From NCBI GenBank assembly GCA_947598455.1, contig CANQFI010000006.1, positions 1 through 26,527 on the forward strand: a stretch of DNA of 26,527 nucleotides. The letters run 5' to 3'. The number at the start of each line of letters is the position of its first letter. Position 1 is the stretch's first letter. A program made the position numbers and the translations under genes. The DNA comes from an uncultured Bacilli bacterium (GTDB lineage Bacteria > Bacillota_I > Bacilli_A > RF39 > UBA660). This document shows, in pieces, positions 1 through 5,303 of this stretch. The notes beneath the pieces are model-generated. The model saw only the letters and a list, made by a program, of their open reading frames with translations, ran no database searches and was not told where the DNA came from.

Positions 1-122
1 AATTGTGATAACATTTTCTTTAACGTTTCTTGATTATCAGTTATAAGTTTTATAATGTCAGATAATTCTTTAATTGAAATATTTAAATTTAAATTCAACG
101 TAAATGCTAAATTTTTTTCCAT
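1..122 (-). CDS. Partial small protein at left edge, function unknown (5' end only)
   Basis: Only the first 40 codons are inside the window; the gene runs off the left edge. The ATG at 122-120 is preceded by a clear GGAGG seven bases upstream, and the frame stays open to the edge. The N-terminus begins MEKNLAFTLNLNLNISIKEL and looks soluble and helical after about residue 14. I do not recognise a family. It is transcribed leftward, divergent from the non-coding RNA promoter at 147-175, and lies within the presumed mobile element, so it is probably an element gene. Confidence is for the existence of a gene, not a function. Confidence 0.6.
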   Translation of the reverse strand, partial: MEKNLAFTLNLNLNISIKELSDIIKLITDNQETLKKMLSQ

Positions 123-146
123 CTTATACCTCCATTTCTAAATAGT

Positions 147-175
147 TTGATTTTTTAACTATTGTTTGATATACT
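147..175 (+). promoter_or_regulatory. Strong extended -10 promoter for the non-coding RNA
   Basis: TTGATT at 147-152, a 17-bp spacer, then TATACT at 170-175 with the extended element TG at 167-168. Predicted start is near 182. No ribosome site or open frame follows, so it appears to drive an untranslated RNA. Confidence 0.65.
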
Positions 176-181
176 TTAATT

Positions 182-600
182 GCCCTAGACGGCAAGAAAG
201 AAGTGATCTACTTTGTTAGAAAAATTTTTATTCTTGCCCTGCCTGAATGCTTTTTAAAAAGTCTTAACAGCTATGGGGCAAGTATTTAACTTTATCTAGA
301 GAGTAAACTCGTAAGTGTTAAGTTACTGCAACTAACATGCTAGTAAATGTTAGGGATGCCAAAATCCAAAACCAAGCACTAACTTGTAAAACTAGGATGA
401 GAACTTGACTCACATTTAATAAACAAGGAACTCGCGTTTACAATTACGCATTTAAAGAAATTGCTGGTAATGGAACAACATCTGCAATAAATTCAGATAT
501 TAAATCCGTAGATTAAATCGTGTACTAGCACAATTTATTCTTCGTTAATCTTGAGTAGGAAATCATTTTATGTTTGACAACTGAATGATTTCTTTTATTT
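182..600 (+). ncRNA. Candidate structured non-coding RNA, about 420 nt
   Basis: This stretch has no ORF with a start and ribosome site on either strand until the 3' end of the gene at 563, yet it is visibly richer in G and C than its surroundings and full of short perfect stems. Seen pairs include 182-184/191-193, 233-239/276-282 (7 bp), 332-338/347-353 (7 bp), 354-357/364-367, 398-401/409-412, 434-437/446-449 and 515-522/529-536. The loop at 185-189 (CTAGA) can pair with 295-299 (TCTAG), a possible pseudoknot. It has its own promoter (147-175) and ends at a hairpin plus T-run (559-600). It is not a tmRNA: no T-loop, no encoded CCA and no plausible tag frame. Large ornate phage RNAs (ROOL, GOLLD classes) are a comparison worth making, but I cannot match it to one by eye. 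Strand and ends are inferred. Confidence 0.5.
559..600 (+). terminator. Rho-independent-type terminator of the ncRNA
   Basis: A 9-bp stem, 559-567 with 584-592 (GAAATCATT / AATGATTTC), has a 16-nt loop and is followed by TTTTATTT. The stem is AT-rich, so strength is uncertain. It overlaps the 3' end of the convergent gene at 563-775. Confidence 0.5.
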
Positions 601-775
601 TGTTTAAATCTAAATCAAATGCTATTGCAATTTCAATTAACTCGTCAGCAGTTAACTTTCTTTTACCATTTAATGATAAATTAATTTTACTTCTTGCAAT
701 TTTTGTTCTTCTCTCTATTTCATATTGAGTTATATTATTTTTTTTAAAGTATTCTTTTAAATATTTAAATAACAT
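563..775 (-). CDS. Small HTH (XRE/Cro-like) DNA-binding protein, 70 aa
   Basis: A short protein made almost entirely of one Cro/C1-type helix-turn-helix fold. Residues 14-45 carry the pattern of the family: an ITQYEIERRTKIARSKIN recognition unit followed by a G-K-R-K-LTADELIEIAIAF helix. Such proteins act as phage-style regulators binding short operators. The ATG at 775 is preceded by a weak AAGGT-type site about 12 bases upstream. It lies 40 bp downstream of the other small HTH gene (816-1037) on the same strand and is probably co-transcribed from the promoter at 1070-1098. Its 3' end overlaps the ncRNA terminator. It could be Cro, an excision regulator or another early regulator; which one cannot be told. 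Confidence 0.75.
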   Translation of the reverse strand: MLFKYLKEYFKKNNITQYEIERRTKIARSKINLSLNGKRKLTADELIEIAIAFDLDLNKIKEIIQLSNIK

Positions 776-815
776 ATTTACTCACATACCTTTTTTATTT
801 TTCTAATAATCTCAA

Positions 816-1037
816 TTAACTATCAACTGATGTACCATTTTCGTACATTGGTGGCAAAAAAATTTCATTAATTGGTTTTTTTAATATGTTTGATATTATA
901 AACATTTCCGTACTTTTAAAATCGGATTTTCCTTTTAATTTTAATCCGAATTGTTTTTCAGATATGCCTATCTTCTCAGCCAATGCTTTATTTGTTATAT
1001 TTTTTTCTATCATCAACAGCATTAATTTAGTTTGCAT
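816..1037 (-). CDS. Small Cro-like HTH protein, 73 aa, divergent from the repressor
   Basis: The first gene leftward of the switch region, opposite the repressor gene at 1179. The protein has a compact HTH: residues 12-40 (NITNKALAEKIGISEKQFGL and following K-L-K-G-K) match the XRE pattern of two helices and a recognition helix. A strong AAGGAGG lies 8 bases before the ATG at 1037. By position it is the Cro-type antirepressor of a lambda-like switch: made from the leftward promoter and expected to bind the same 19-bp operators as the repressor. One copy of that operator (832-850) lies inside its own 3' coding end. Role is inferred from layout and fold. Confidence 0.8.
   Translation of the reverse strand: MQTKLMLLMIEKNITNKALAEKIGISEKQFGLKLKGKSDFKSTEMFIISNILKKPINEIFLPPMYENGTSVDS
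832..850. promoter_or_regulatory. Operator-like 19-bp motif (third copy, inside the Cro-like gene)
   Basis: GTACCATTTTCGTACATTG here differs at one base in 19 from the intergenic copy at 1076-1094. It lies in the last codons of the 816-1037 gene, encoding the MYENGTS end. A weaker relative (12/19) is at 899-917. Likely an auxiliary repressor site. Confidence 0.55.
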
Positions 1038-1069
1038 ATTTTACCTCCTTCTGTCCTATTGACACTTTC

Positions 1070-1098
1070 ATTTTAGTACCATTATCGTACATTGTCAA
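1070..1098 (-). promoter_or_regulatory. Leftward (Cro-side) promoter with operator in its spacer
   Basis: On the minus strand: perfect TTGACA (1098-1093), a 17-bp spacer and TAAAAT (1075-1070). The 19-bp operator copy 1076-1094 fills the spacer and touches the -35, so bound repressor would block polymerase. Confidence 0.75.
1076..1094. promoter_or_regulatory. Operator copy 1 of the switch region
   Basis: GTACCATTATCGTACATTG, shared at 18/19 with 832-850 and 14/19 with 1127-1145. Its position within the leftward promoter and the neighbouring HTH genes identify it as a repressor/Cro site by inference. Confidence 0.65.
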
Positions 1099-1124
1099 CA
1101 CTTTTTTTACCACTCATTAACTTT

Positions 1125-1155
1125 TTGTTCCATTTCCGTAAATTAATGTTATAAT
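1125..1155 (+). promoter_or_regulatory. Rightward (repressor) promoter with operator copy 2
   Basis: TATAAT at 1150-1155 with extended TG at 1147-1148; the best -35 is TTGTTC at 1125-1130 with a long 19-bp spacer. Operator copy 2 (1127-1145, 14/19 matches to copy 1) covers the -35 and spacer, suggesting autoregulation of the repressor gene at 1179. Confidence 0.65.
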
Positions 1156-1178
1156 ATTCTTAAAAGAAGGAGGAAAAA

Positions 1179-2042
1179 ATGAATGTTTCAAAATATGTTG
1201 GAGAAAAAATAAGATTTTATAGAACAAATAAAAAAATAACACAACAAGAATTAGGTGAATATCTTAATACAACCTCTCAAACTATTTCTCGATATGAAAA
1301 TGGAATCTTGGAAGCTAATCATGATGTACTATTTAAGCTTGCTGAATATTTTAAAATTTCTATTAACGATTTTTTTCCACCACTTACTTTTGATGTGGAA
1401 GACAAGTTAAAAAAAATGATAATTGAAAAATTCGGTTCAGTTAGACAATTTGCTGCTCAAATTGATATTCCTTATACAACTGTCGATACAATTCTTAAAA
1501 GAGGAATAGATAATTCTAATGTGACTAATGTTATAAAAATGTGCAAGGGTTTAAATATATCGGTTGACAAATTAATTGATGAACATAAAATTATTAATAT
1601 TGGTTTTGACAATGCTGAATTAGTGAATTTAGATAGTGACATTATTAAAATAGCAGTTTATGGTACTATCAAAGCTGGAATACCAATCGAAAGTCAATCA
1701 GATATAATCGATTATGTTGAAATTCCAAGAAAGTGGACTATTGGTGGTAAAAAATTCTATGGATTAAAAATCAGTGGCGACTCAATGTTCCCTAAGTACA
1801 GTGAAAATGACGTTGTAATATTTGAACAAAATGATGATCAAGAATTATATAATGGTAAAGATGTAGCAGTGATGATCAACGGTACTGAATCAACATTTAA
1901 AAAGATATTAGTAAATGATCAAGGAATAGTACTTCAACCTTATAACACAGCTTACGATATTATGATGTTTACTAAAAAACAAGTTGAAGACTTACCAATC
2001 AAAATTGTAGGTATAGCAATAGAAAAGAGGACTAAGTTATGA
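1179..2042 (+). CDS. Self-cleaving lysogeny-type repressor: two HTH domains plus S24/LexA peptidase, 287 aa
   Basis: N-terminal Cro/C1 HTH at residues 5-60 (TQQELGEYLNTTSQTISRYE). A second HTH-like segment lies at about 75-135 (SVRQFAAQIDIPYTTVDTIL, then NISVDKL). The C-terminal peptidase S24 domain spans about 155-285. The cleavage bond Ala166-Gly167, the nucleophile Ser202 in GDSMFP and the general-base Lys241 in TFKK are all present, at spacings close to those of LexA. Family knowledge: RecA filaments trigger self-cleavage, so the element should respond to DNA damage. An AAGGAGG ribosome site precedes the ATG. Expression comes from the promoter at 1125-1155, which overlaps an operator. The stop TGA overlaps the next ATG (ATGA). 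The two-HTH arrangement is less usual than the one-HTH phage repressor. Confidence 0.9.
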   Translation: MNVSKYVGEKIRFYRTNKKITQQELGEYLNTTSQTISRYENGILEANHDVLFKLAEYFKISINDFFPPLTFDVEDKLKKMIIEKFGSVRQFAAQIDIPYTTVDTILKRGIDNSNVTNVIKMCKGLNISVDKLIDEHKIINIGFDNAELVNLDSDIIKIAVYGTIKAGIPIESQSDIIDYVEIPRKWTIGGKKFYGLKISGDSMFPKYSENDVVIFEQNDDQELYNGKDVAVMINGTESTFKKILVNDQGIVLQPYNTAYDIMMFTKKQVEDLPIKIVGIAIEKRTKL

Positions 2043-2542
2043 AAATAAAGAAATATATATTTAATATTATAATTTCGTTTTTATGCATAGGTTCAATAAC
2101 AACTTCTATAATTACTACAGTAAATACTAATAAAAAATACGAAAAATTAAAAAAAGAATCTAATATTTCTTACATAGAAAATTCTAATATAGATAATGTT
2201 GAAGATAATGAATTTGCACCTTATATTCAAGAAATAAATCAATTAAAAACTACCATTGACGAGCAACAAAAAATTATAGATGAAAATTCAAGTACTATTA
2301 ATGAATATAAATCAACAATTAATACACAATCTCAATCGATAAAAAATCTTGAAACAAAAATAAATGAATTAAATGTATCAAACAAAATTAGTGATTTAGA
2401 TACAAGAATCAAAGAAATTGAAGACTATAAAGCATTTGTAATAAACGTTGGACATAAATATAGTTCTTGGTATACAACAACTCCATTTGAACTCTGTATA
2501 AAAAGATACCCAATCTCATTAGAAGATGAACGCTGTATATAA
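2039..2542 (+). CDS. Membrane-anchored coiled-coil protein co-expressed with the repressor, 167 aa
   Basis: The start ATG overlaps the repressor stop (ATGA), so the two are translationally coupled and this protein would be made in the integrated, quiet state. One N-terminal membrane segment covers about residues 6-28; no lipobox is evident, so it is an uncleaved anchor or a signal peptide. Residues 60-130 are a heptad-patterned coiled coil rich in Gln, Ile and Asn (INQLKTTIDEQQKIIDENSS and similar). The C-terminal 30 residues contain Tyr, Trp and two Cys. No family recognised. Position suggests a conversion or superinfection-exclusion protein acting at the cell surface, which is inference only. 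Confidence 0.75.
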   Translation: MKIKKYIFNIIISFLCIGSITTSIITTVNTNKKYEKLKKESNISYIENSNIDNVEDNEFAPYIQEINQLKTTIDEQQKIIDENSSTINEYKSTINTQSQSIKNLETKINELNVSNKISDLDTRIKEIEDYKAFVINVGHKYSSWYTTTPFELCIKRYPISLEDERCI

Positions 2543-2550
2543 AAAAAAGA

Positions 2551-2657
2551 CAAGTGCAGGAACACTTGCCGAAAAGAGCATAAGCTCTATAGAAAAAAAC
2601 CAAACGCAATAGGAATTTTTTCTATGTATTTATTTTAACATAGATTAAGCTCCTATT
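2551..2657 (+). repeat. Cluster of inverted repeats before the integrase gene
   Basis: Four perfect stems lie in the 134-bp gap: 2551-2556/2563-2568 (CAAGTG/CACTTG), 2575-2579/2584-2588 (AGAGC/GCTCT), and an outer stem 2608-2614/2651-2657 (AATAGGA/TCCTATT) enclosing 2622-2627/2638-2643 (CTATGT/ACATAG). The last ends just before the integrase ribosome site AAGGAG (2664-2669). It may be a leader that modulates integrase expression or a set of protein-binding sites. Confidence 0.45.
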
Positions 2658-2676
2658 CAAGATAAGGAGTGATAAA

Positions 2677-3774
2677 ATGACAGTATATAAATCAAAAAAA
2701 GCCACAAAAGATGGCAGACAATATTTTTTTAGAATAAAGTACAAAGATATTTATGGAATTTCACATGACTATACTTCACGTAAATATAAAAAAGAAAAAG
2801 ATGCTAAAGATGAAGAAGCTTTATATAGAATTAAGATAGCTGAAAATAAAGTTCATACCAGTACTATAACGATTGAACAAGCTTTTACAGAATATTTAGC
2901 TCAAGAAAAGAATAATCTAAAAAAACAAACAATTAAAAAAATTGAAAATCTTTTTACTCATTTAAAATCAATTGAGAAATACAAAATAAATGATATTAAT
3001 TTAAATATATATAAAAAGTGGTATCTAGAATTAGAAAACTCCCCTTTTTCAGTACATCATAAAAATAAAATATTAGGATTGTTTAAAAGGATCATCAAGT
3101 ACTCTAGCCTATATTATAATACGAGTGATTCTATTATAAAATTCGTAAACAACTTTAAAGAAGTTGGAGCAATAAAAAAAGAAATGGAATTCTTTACTTA
3201 TGAAGAATATTTAAAATTTGATAGTGTTATAACAGATCATGATTGGCATACTTTTTTTGAGATACTCTATTTCTTAGGTTTAAGACAAGGAGAATGTACA
3301 GCTTTAAACTGGAACGATATAGACTTCGAAAAGGGAACAATAAGAATTAATAAAAGTTTAACTACCAAAATAAAAGGCGAAGAATGGACAATATCAAGTC
3401 CTAAAACAAAAAATAGTATTAGAACCTTACCTTTAACAAAAAATATCTTAAATGATTTAAAAAGCATATATAACGAAGTATCAAAATATAAAGATTTTAA
3501 AAAAGAATGGTTTATATTTGGCAATACTATACCATTCAAGGAAAACAGAATACAATTAAGAAAAAATAAATATTGCAAGTTAGCAGAAGTGAAGCAAATA
3601 AGAGTTCACGACTTTAGGCATAGTTGTGCATCTCTATTGATCAATAAAGGAGCTAACATTACATTAGTAAGTAAATATTTGGGACATTCAAATATAAGTA
3701 TTACATTAAATACTTATACTCATCTATATAAAAATCAATTAACTGAAATGACTGAAATTTTAAATAATTTATAA
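2677..3774 (+). CDS. int: Tyrosine recombinase (phage/ICE integrase), 365 aa
   Basis: Catalyses site-specific integration and excision of the element. Residues 1-52 form a basic arm-binding domain (KATKDGRQYFFRIKYKD). Residues 63-165 are the SAM-like core-binding domain and 172-365 the catalytic domain. All active-site residues can be read: Arg203 in LGLRQGE, Lys243 in SPKTKNS, His311 and Arg314 in HDFRH, His337 in LGHSN and Tyr347 in NTYTHL. AAGGAG lies 7 bases before the ATG. It sits 77 bp from the 3' end of a tRNA gene in the opposite orientation, the usual position next to attR/attL. Length is normal for Tn916/phage-type integrases. Confidence 0.95.
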   Translation: MTVYKSKKATKDGRQYFFRIKYKDIYGISHDYTSRKYKKEKDAKDEEALYRIKIAENKVHTSTITIEQAFTEYLAQEKNNLKKQTIKKIENLFTHLKSIEKYKINDINLNIYKKWYLELENSPFSVHHKNKILGLFKRIIKYSSLYYNTSDSIIKFVNNFKEVGAIKKEMEFFTYEEYLKFDSVITDHDWHTFFEILYFLGLRQGECTALNWNDIDFEKGTIRINKSLTTKIKGEEWTISSPKTKNSIRTLPLTKNILNDLKSIYNEVSKYKDFKKEWFIFGNTIPFKENRIQLRKNKYCKLAEVKQIRVHDFRHSCASLLINKGANITLVSKYLGHSNISITLNTYTHLYKNQLTEMTEILNNL

Positions 3775-3777
3775 AAT

Positions 3778-3798
3778 GTGTGTTTAAAGGTGTGTTTA
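3778..3798 (+). repeat. Two 9-bp direct repeats just after the integrase gene
   Basis: GTGTGTTTA occurs at 3778-3786 and again at 3790-3798, a 12-bp period, between the integrase stop and the tRNA att site. Direct repeats in this place are commonly integrase arm or excisionase sites; that role is inferred. Confidence 0.45.
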
Positions 3799-3816
3799 GA
3801 ATTATTTAGGCAATTA

Positions 3817-3840
3817 AAAAAGCCCTAAAATAAGGCTTTT
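3817..3840 (-). terminator. Bidirectional terminator between integrase and tRNA
   Basis: AAAAGCC (3818-3824) pairs with GGCTTTT (3834-3840) across a 9-nt loop. Read on the minus strand the hairpin is followed by six T, so it best serves the tRNA transcript; on the plus strand it may also end integrase transcription. Confidence 0.65.
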
Positions 3841-3851
3841 ATAAGTATAAA

Positions 3852-3928
3852 TGGTGGACCTCGTAGGACTCGAACCTACGACCGCCCGGTTATGAGCCGG
3901 ATGCTCTAACCAACTGAGCTAGAGGTCC
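3852..3928 (-). tRNA. tRNA with CAU anticodon, most like tRNA-Ile2 (k2CAU); possibly tRNA-Met
   Basis: A 77-nt cloverleaf with encoded CCA (3854-3852). The 7-bp acceptor stem is GGACCTC/GAGGTCC, the anticodon CAT is at 3894-3892, and the T-arm has GGTTCGAGTCC. The acceptor, D-arm and CTCATAACCG loop resemble the Bacillus Ile2 tRNA, whose CAU anticodon is changed by TilS (lysidine) to read AUA, more than the elongator Met tRNA. The 3' end faces the integrase and is the probable attachment site. Confidence 0.93.
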
Positions 3929-3940
3929 ATCGACCATTTA

Positions 3941-3969
3941 ATAATAACACAAACTTCCAATTCTTGCAA
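3941..3969 (-). promoter_or_regulatory. tRNA promoter
   Basis: On the minus strand: TTGCAA (3969-3964), 17-bp spacer, TATTAT (3946-3941). The start falls about 5-7 nt before the mature tRNA 5' end. Confidence 0.65.
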
Positions 3970-3979
3970 CAATATTTTT

Positions 3980-4735
3980 TTAAAAGATTACTATATAAGC
4001 AAAAAATACAATTAATAAAACAAATACTACATCAACAAAAATGAAATTTCCTTTCTTATCAAATTCTTTACCACATAACTTTGTAACAAATATAAACAAT
4101 GCATAAAATAAATTAAATATCACAAATCCAATTAAAGAAACAGCTAAACATATCGTACCAGCATTTAAACTAGTTATATTATTAAATGCTTGTAAACTAA
4201 AACTTATTCCACTTACCATCCCAATTGTTATTGCAACAAATATCGCCACAATAGATACAATATCTATCATATTTTTATCATATCTATTTTTTAAATCTTT
4301 AACTTTATTATCTAATTTAACAAAATCTTCATTACTACGATCAAATACATCTTTTAAAAGTCTTATTTTAAAGCCATCACTAACCATATTCTTAGTACTA
4401 ATATTAGCTTTTTCTATTCTATCCATCGTATCATAGTAATTATACATACTTACTAAATCTTCACGATGAACTTCCATCTCAATTGATTTAAGCATATTAT
4501 CATAAATATTATCTTCAATTAAAATAGACTCACAATAATAACATATCTTCTTTAAATTAGCTGTAAACATTCCATTATCATTCTTATAATATTCATAAAT
4601 GAATCTTTCTCTAGCATCATTATCTTTTAAAAAATAAAGAAGATCAAAAGCAACTATAAAACAAACCACATTAGTCCCATTTCCTCCGTTATCCAACCTC
4701 TTTATCTTTTCTAACATATCTTCAAGATTCATCAT
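3980..4735 (-). CDS. Unknown protein with soluble N-terminal half and three C-terminal membrane helices, 251 aa
   Basis: Residues 1-150 are soluble and mainly helical with a charged stretch (DFVKLDNKVKDLKNRYDKN) before the membrane. Hydrophobic helices lie at about 156-182, 192-218 and 231-250, the last reaching the C-terminus. Four Cys (25, 65, 68 and 197) are visible in the N-half and helix 2, with the CYYC pair notable. There are two adjacent ATG codons (4735 and 4732); GGGAAG lies about 5 and 8 bases upstream. An extended -10 (TGTTATACT) is at 4762-4754. I do not recognise the family. A soluble domain followed by a helical bundle is also the plan of some pore-forming defence effectors, and it sits next to an integration site, but nothing in the sequence proves that. 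Confidence 0.75.
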   Translation of the reverse strand: MMNLEDMLEKIKRLDNGGNGTNVVCFIVAFDLLYFLKDNDARERFIYEYYKNDNGMFTANLKKICYYCESILIEDNIYDNMLKSIEMEVHREDLVSMYNYYDTMDRIEKANISTKNMVSDGFKIRLLKDVFDRSNEDFVKLDNKVKDLKNRYDKNMIDIVSIVAIFVAITIGMVSGISFSLQAFNNITSLNAGTICLAVSLIGFVIFNLFYALFIFVTKLCGKEFDKKGNFIFVDVVFVLLIVFFAYIVIF

Positions 4736-4830
4736 ATCACTTCCCTACAATTTAGTATAACATAAAATAAATAATTAAAATTATTATATTTTACATTAAG
4801 AAACCTCACTATTTCTTTTTCTTGTTTCAT
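4732..4830 (-). CDS. Possible short upstream ORF, 32 aa, overlapping the next start
   Basis: An ATG at 4830 is preceded by a strong GGAGGAGG, and the frame runs 32 codons to a TGA at 4734-4732 that overlaps the ATGATG start of the 251-aa gene. The strong ribosome site and exact coupling favour translation. Against it, the second half (NVKYNNFNYLFYVILN) also contains the -10 element of the downstream gene and looks like AT-rich intergenic DNA. It may be a leader peptide or a chance frame. Confidence 0.35.
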   Translation of the reverse strand: MKQEKEIVRFLNVKYNNFNYLFYVILNCREVI

Positions 4831-5020
4831 CAGAGTATCCTCCTCCACAAGCCTAAATTCCGATGATCACCATCATATATTTTTTTCTTTAATCTACAAA
4901 AAATAATTTTTTAGTCCCTAACATACATTATAATTTTTCTCCATAAAACAATTATATAATAGCAAACTAGTGTTCATCAATGTTTTTTTTACATTTTCGA
5001 GAACTTTCCTATAACATAAA
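4831..5020. other. Intergenic region with a candidate leftward promoter, otherwise unexplained
   Basis: Minus-strand TATAAT at 4932-4927 has no good -35. A partial palindrome around the ATGATGGTGATCAT segment (about 4862-4878) lies upstream of the GGAGGAGG. I see no complete gene, tRNA or riboswitch consensus. A minus-strand frame just right of the short ORF, ending CGGGYSDETRKRNSEVS at about 4803, is blocked by a stop and looks like either chance or a gene scar. Confidence 0.3.
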
Positions 5021-5046
5021 ATAAAAAGTACCAAAAGGTACTTTAT
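5021..5046 (-). terminator. Terminator of the seven-gene unit
   Basis: AAAGTACC/GGTACTTT (5037-5044 with 5025-5032, loop of four) is followed on the minus strand by TTATTTTA. The stem includes the stop codon of the 5043-5291 gene. Confidence 0.8.
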
Positions 5047-5291
5047 AAAAAATGTGCTAAATCTTCCTTTATATAAATAATATAAATAAATAATAAATCA
5101 TAATAATCTTCTTCAAACAAAATATCCTTATTATTTATAAATATTGAACTTTTTAAAGTATCAATTTCAATATTTCTTTTCTTACATATATCCTCTAAAG
5201 TATCAAGTAATTCTTTTACTTCTTTAAGTAAAATATCTCTTTTAGAATCAATAGACAATTCTTTATATTTTAAAATAAAATTTTCTAACAC
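5043..5291 (-). CDS. Small acidic helical protein, unknown, 82 aa, last gene of the unit
   Basis: The start is a GTG at 5291 with GGTGA close upstream; an in-frame stop lies just before, so no longer form exists. Residues 1-45 form amphipathic helices rich in Lys and Glu; residues 60-80 are acidic and aromatic (EEDYYDLLFIYIIYIKEDL). No membrane segment is certain, though the second helix is hydrophobic. It lies 12 nt after the stop of the 606-aa gene and shares its transcript, so it may be a partner of that protein. No family recognised. Confidence 0.7.
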   Translation of the reverse strand: MLENFILKYKELSIDSKRDILLKEVKELLDTLEDICKKRNIEIDTLKSSIFINNKDILFEEDYYDLLFIYIIYIKEDLAHFL

Positions 5292-5303
5292 TTTATCACC
5301 ATC

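Larger units (their letters stand above)
1..3854. mobile_element. Right part of an integrated element (prophage or ICE/IME), attached at a tRNA 3' end
   Basis: The integrase, the self-cleaving repressor with divergent Cro-like genes, and the nearby tRNA 3' end define one end of an integrated element. The element extends left beyond the window: no second copy of the tRNA 3' sequence is visible in 1-3800. No capsid, terminase, relaxase or FtsK-type gene is visible, so phage versus conjugative element is undecided. The boundary at 3852-3854 is the tRNA CCA end; the shared core may reach further into the tRNA. Confidence 0.8.

Noticed and set aside
409..516. Short plus-strand frame ending NSDIKSVD
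   Set aside because: It begins after a TGA without any start codon or ribosome site and overlaps several stems of the candidate RNA; coding-like look is probably chance.
182..600. tmRNA (ssrA) or tRNA-like RNA
   Set aside because: No tRNA-like acceptor/T-arm, no encoded CCA and no tag frame with a typical hydrophobic end.
3267..3578. Minus-strand reading frame inside the integrase gene
   Set aside because: It lies within the conserved catalytic domain of the integrase and has no ribosome site.
4800..4880. Fluoride-type or other riboswitch upstream of the three-helix protein
   Set aside because: A CTGATGA string is present, but the rest of the fluoride aptamer pairing is absent, and no other aptamer consensus could be read.
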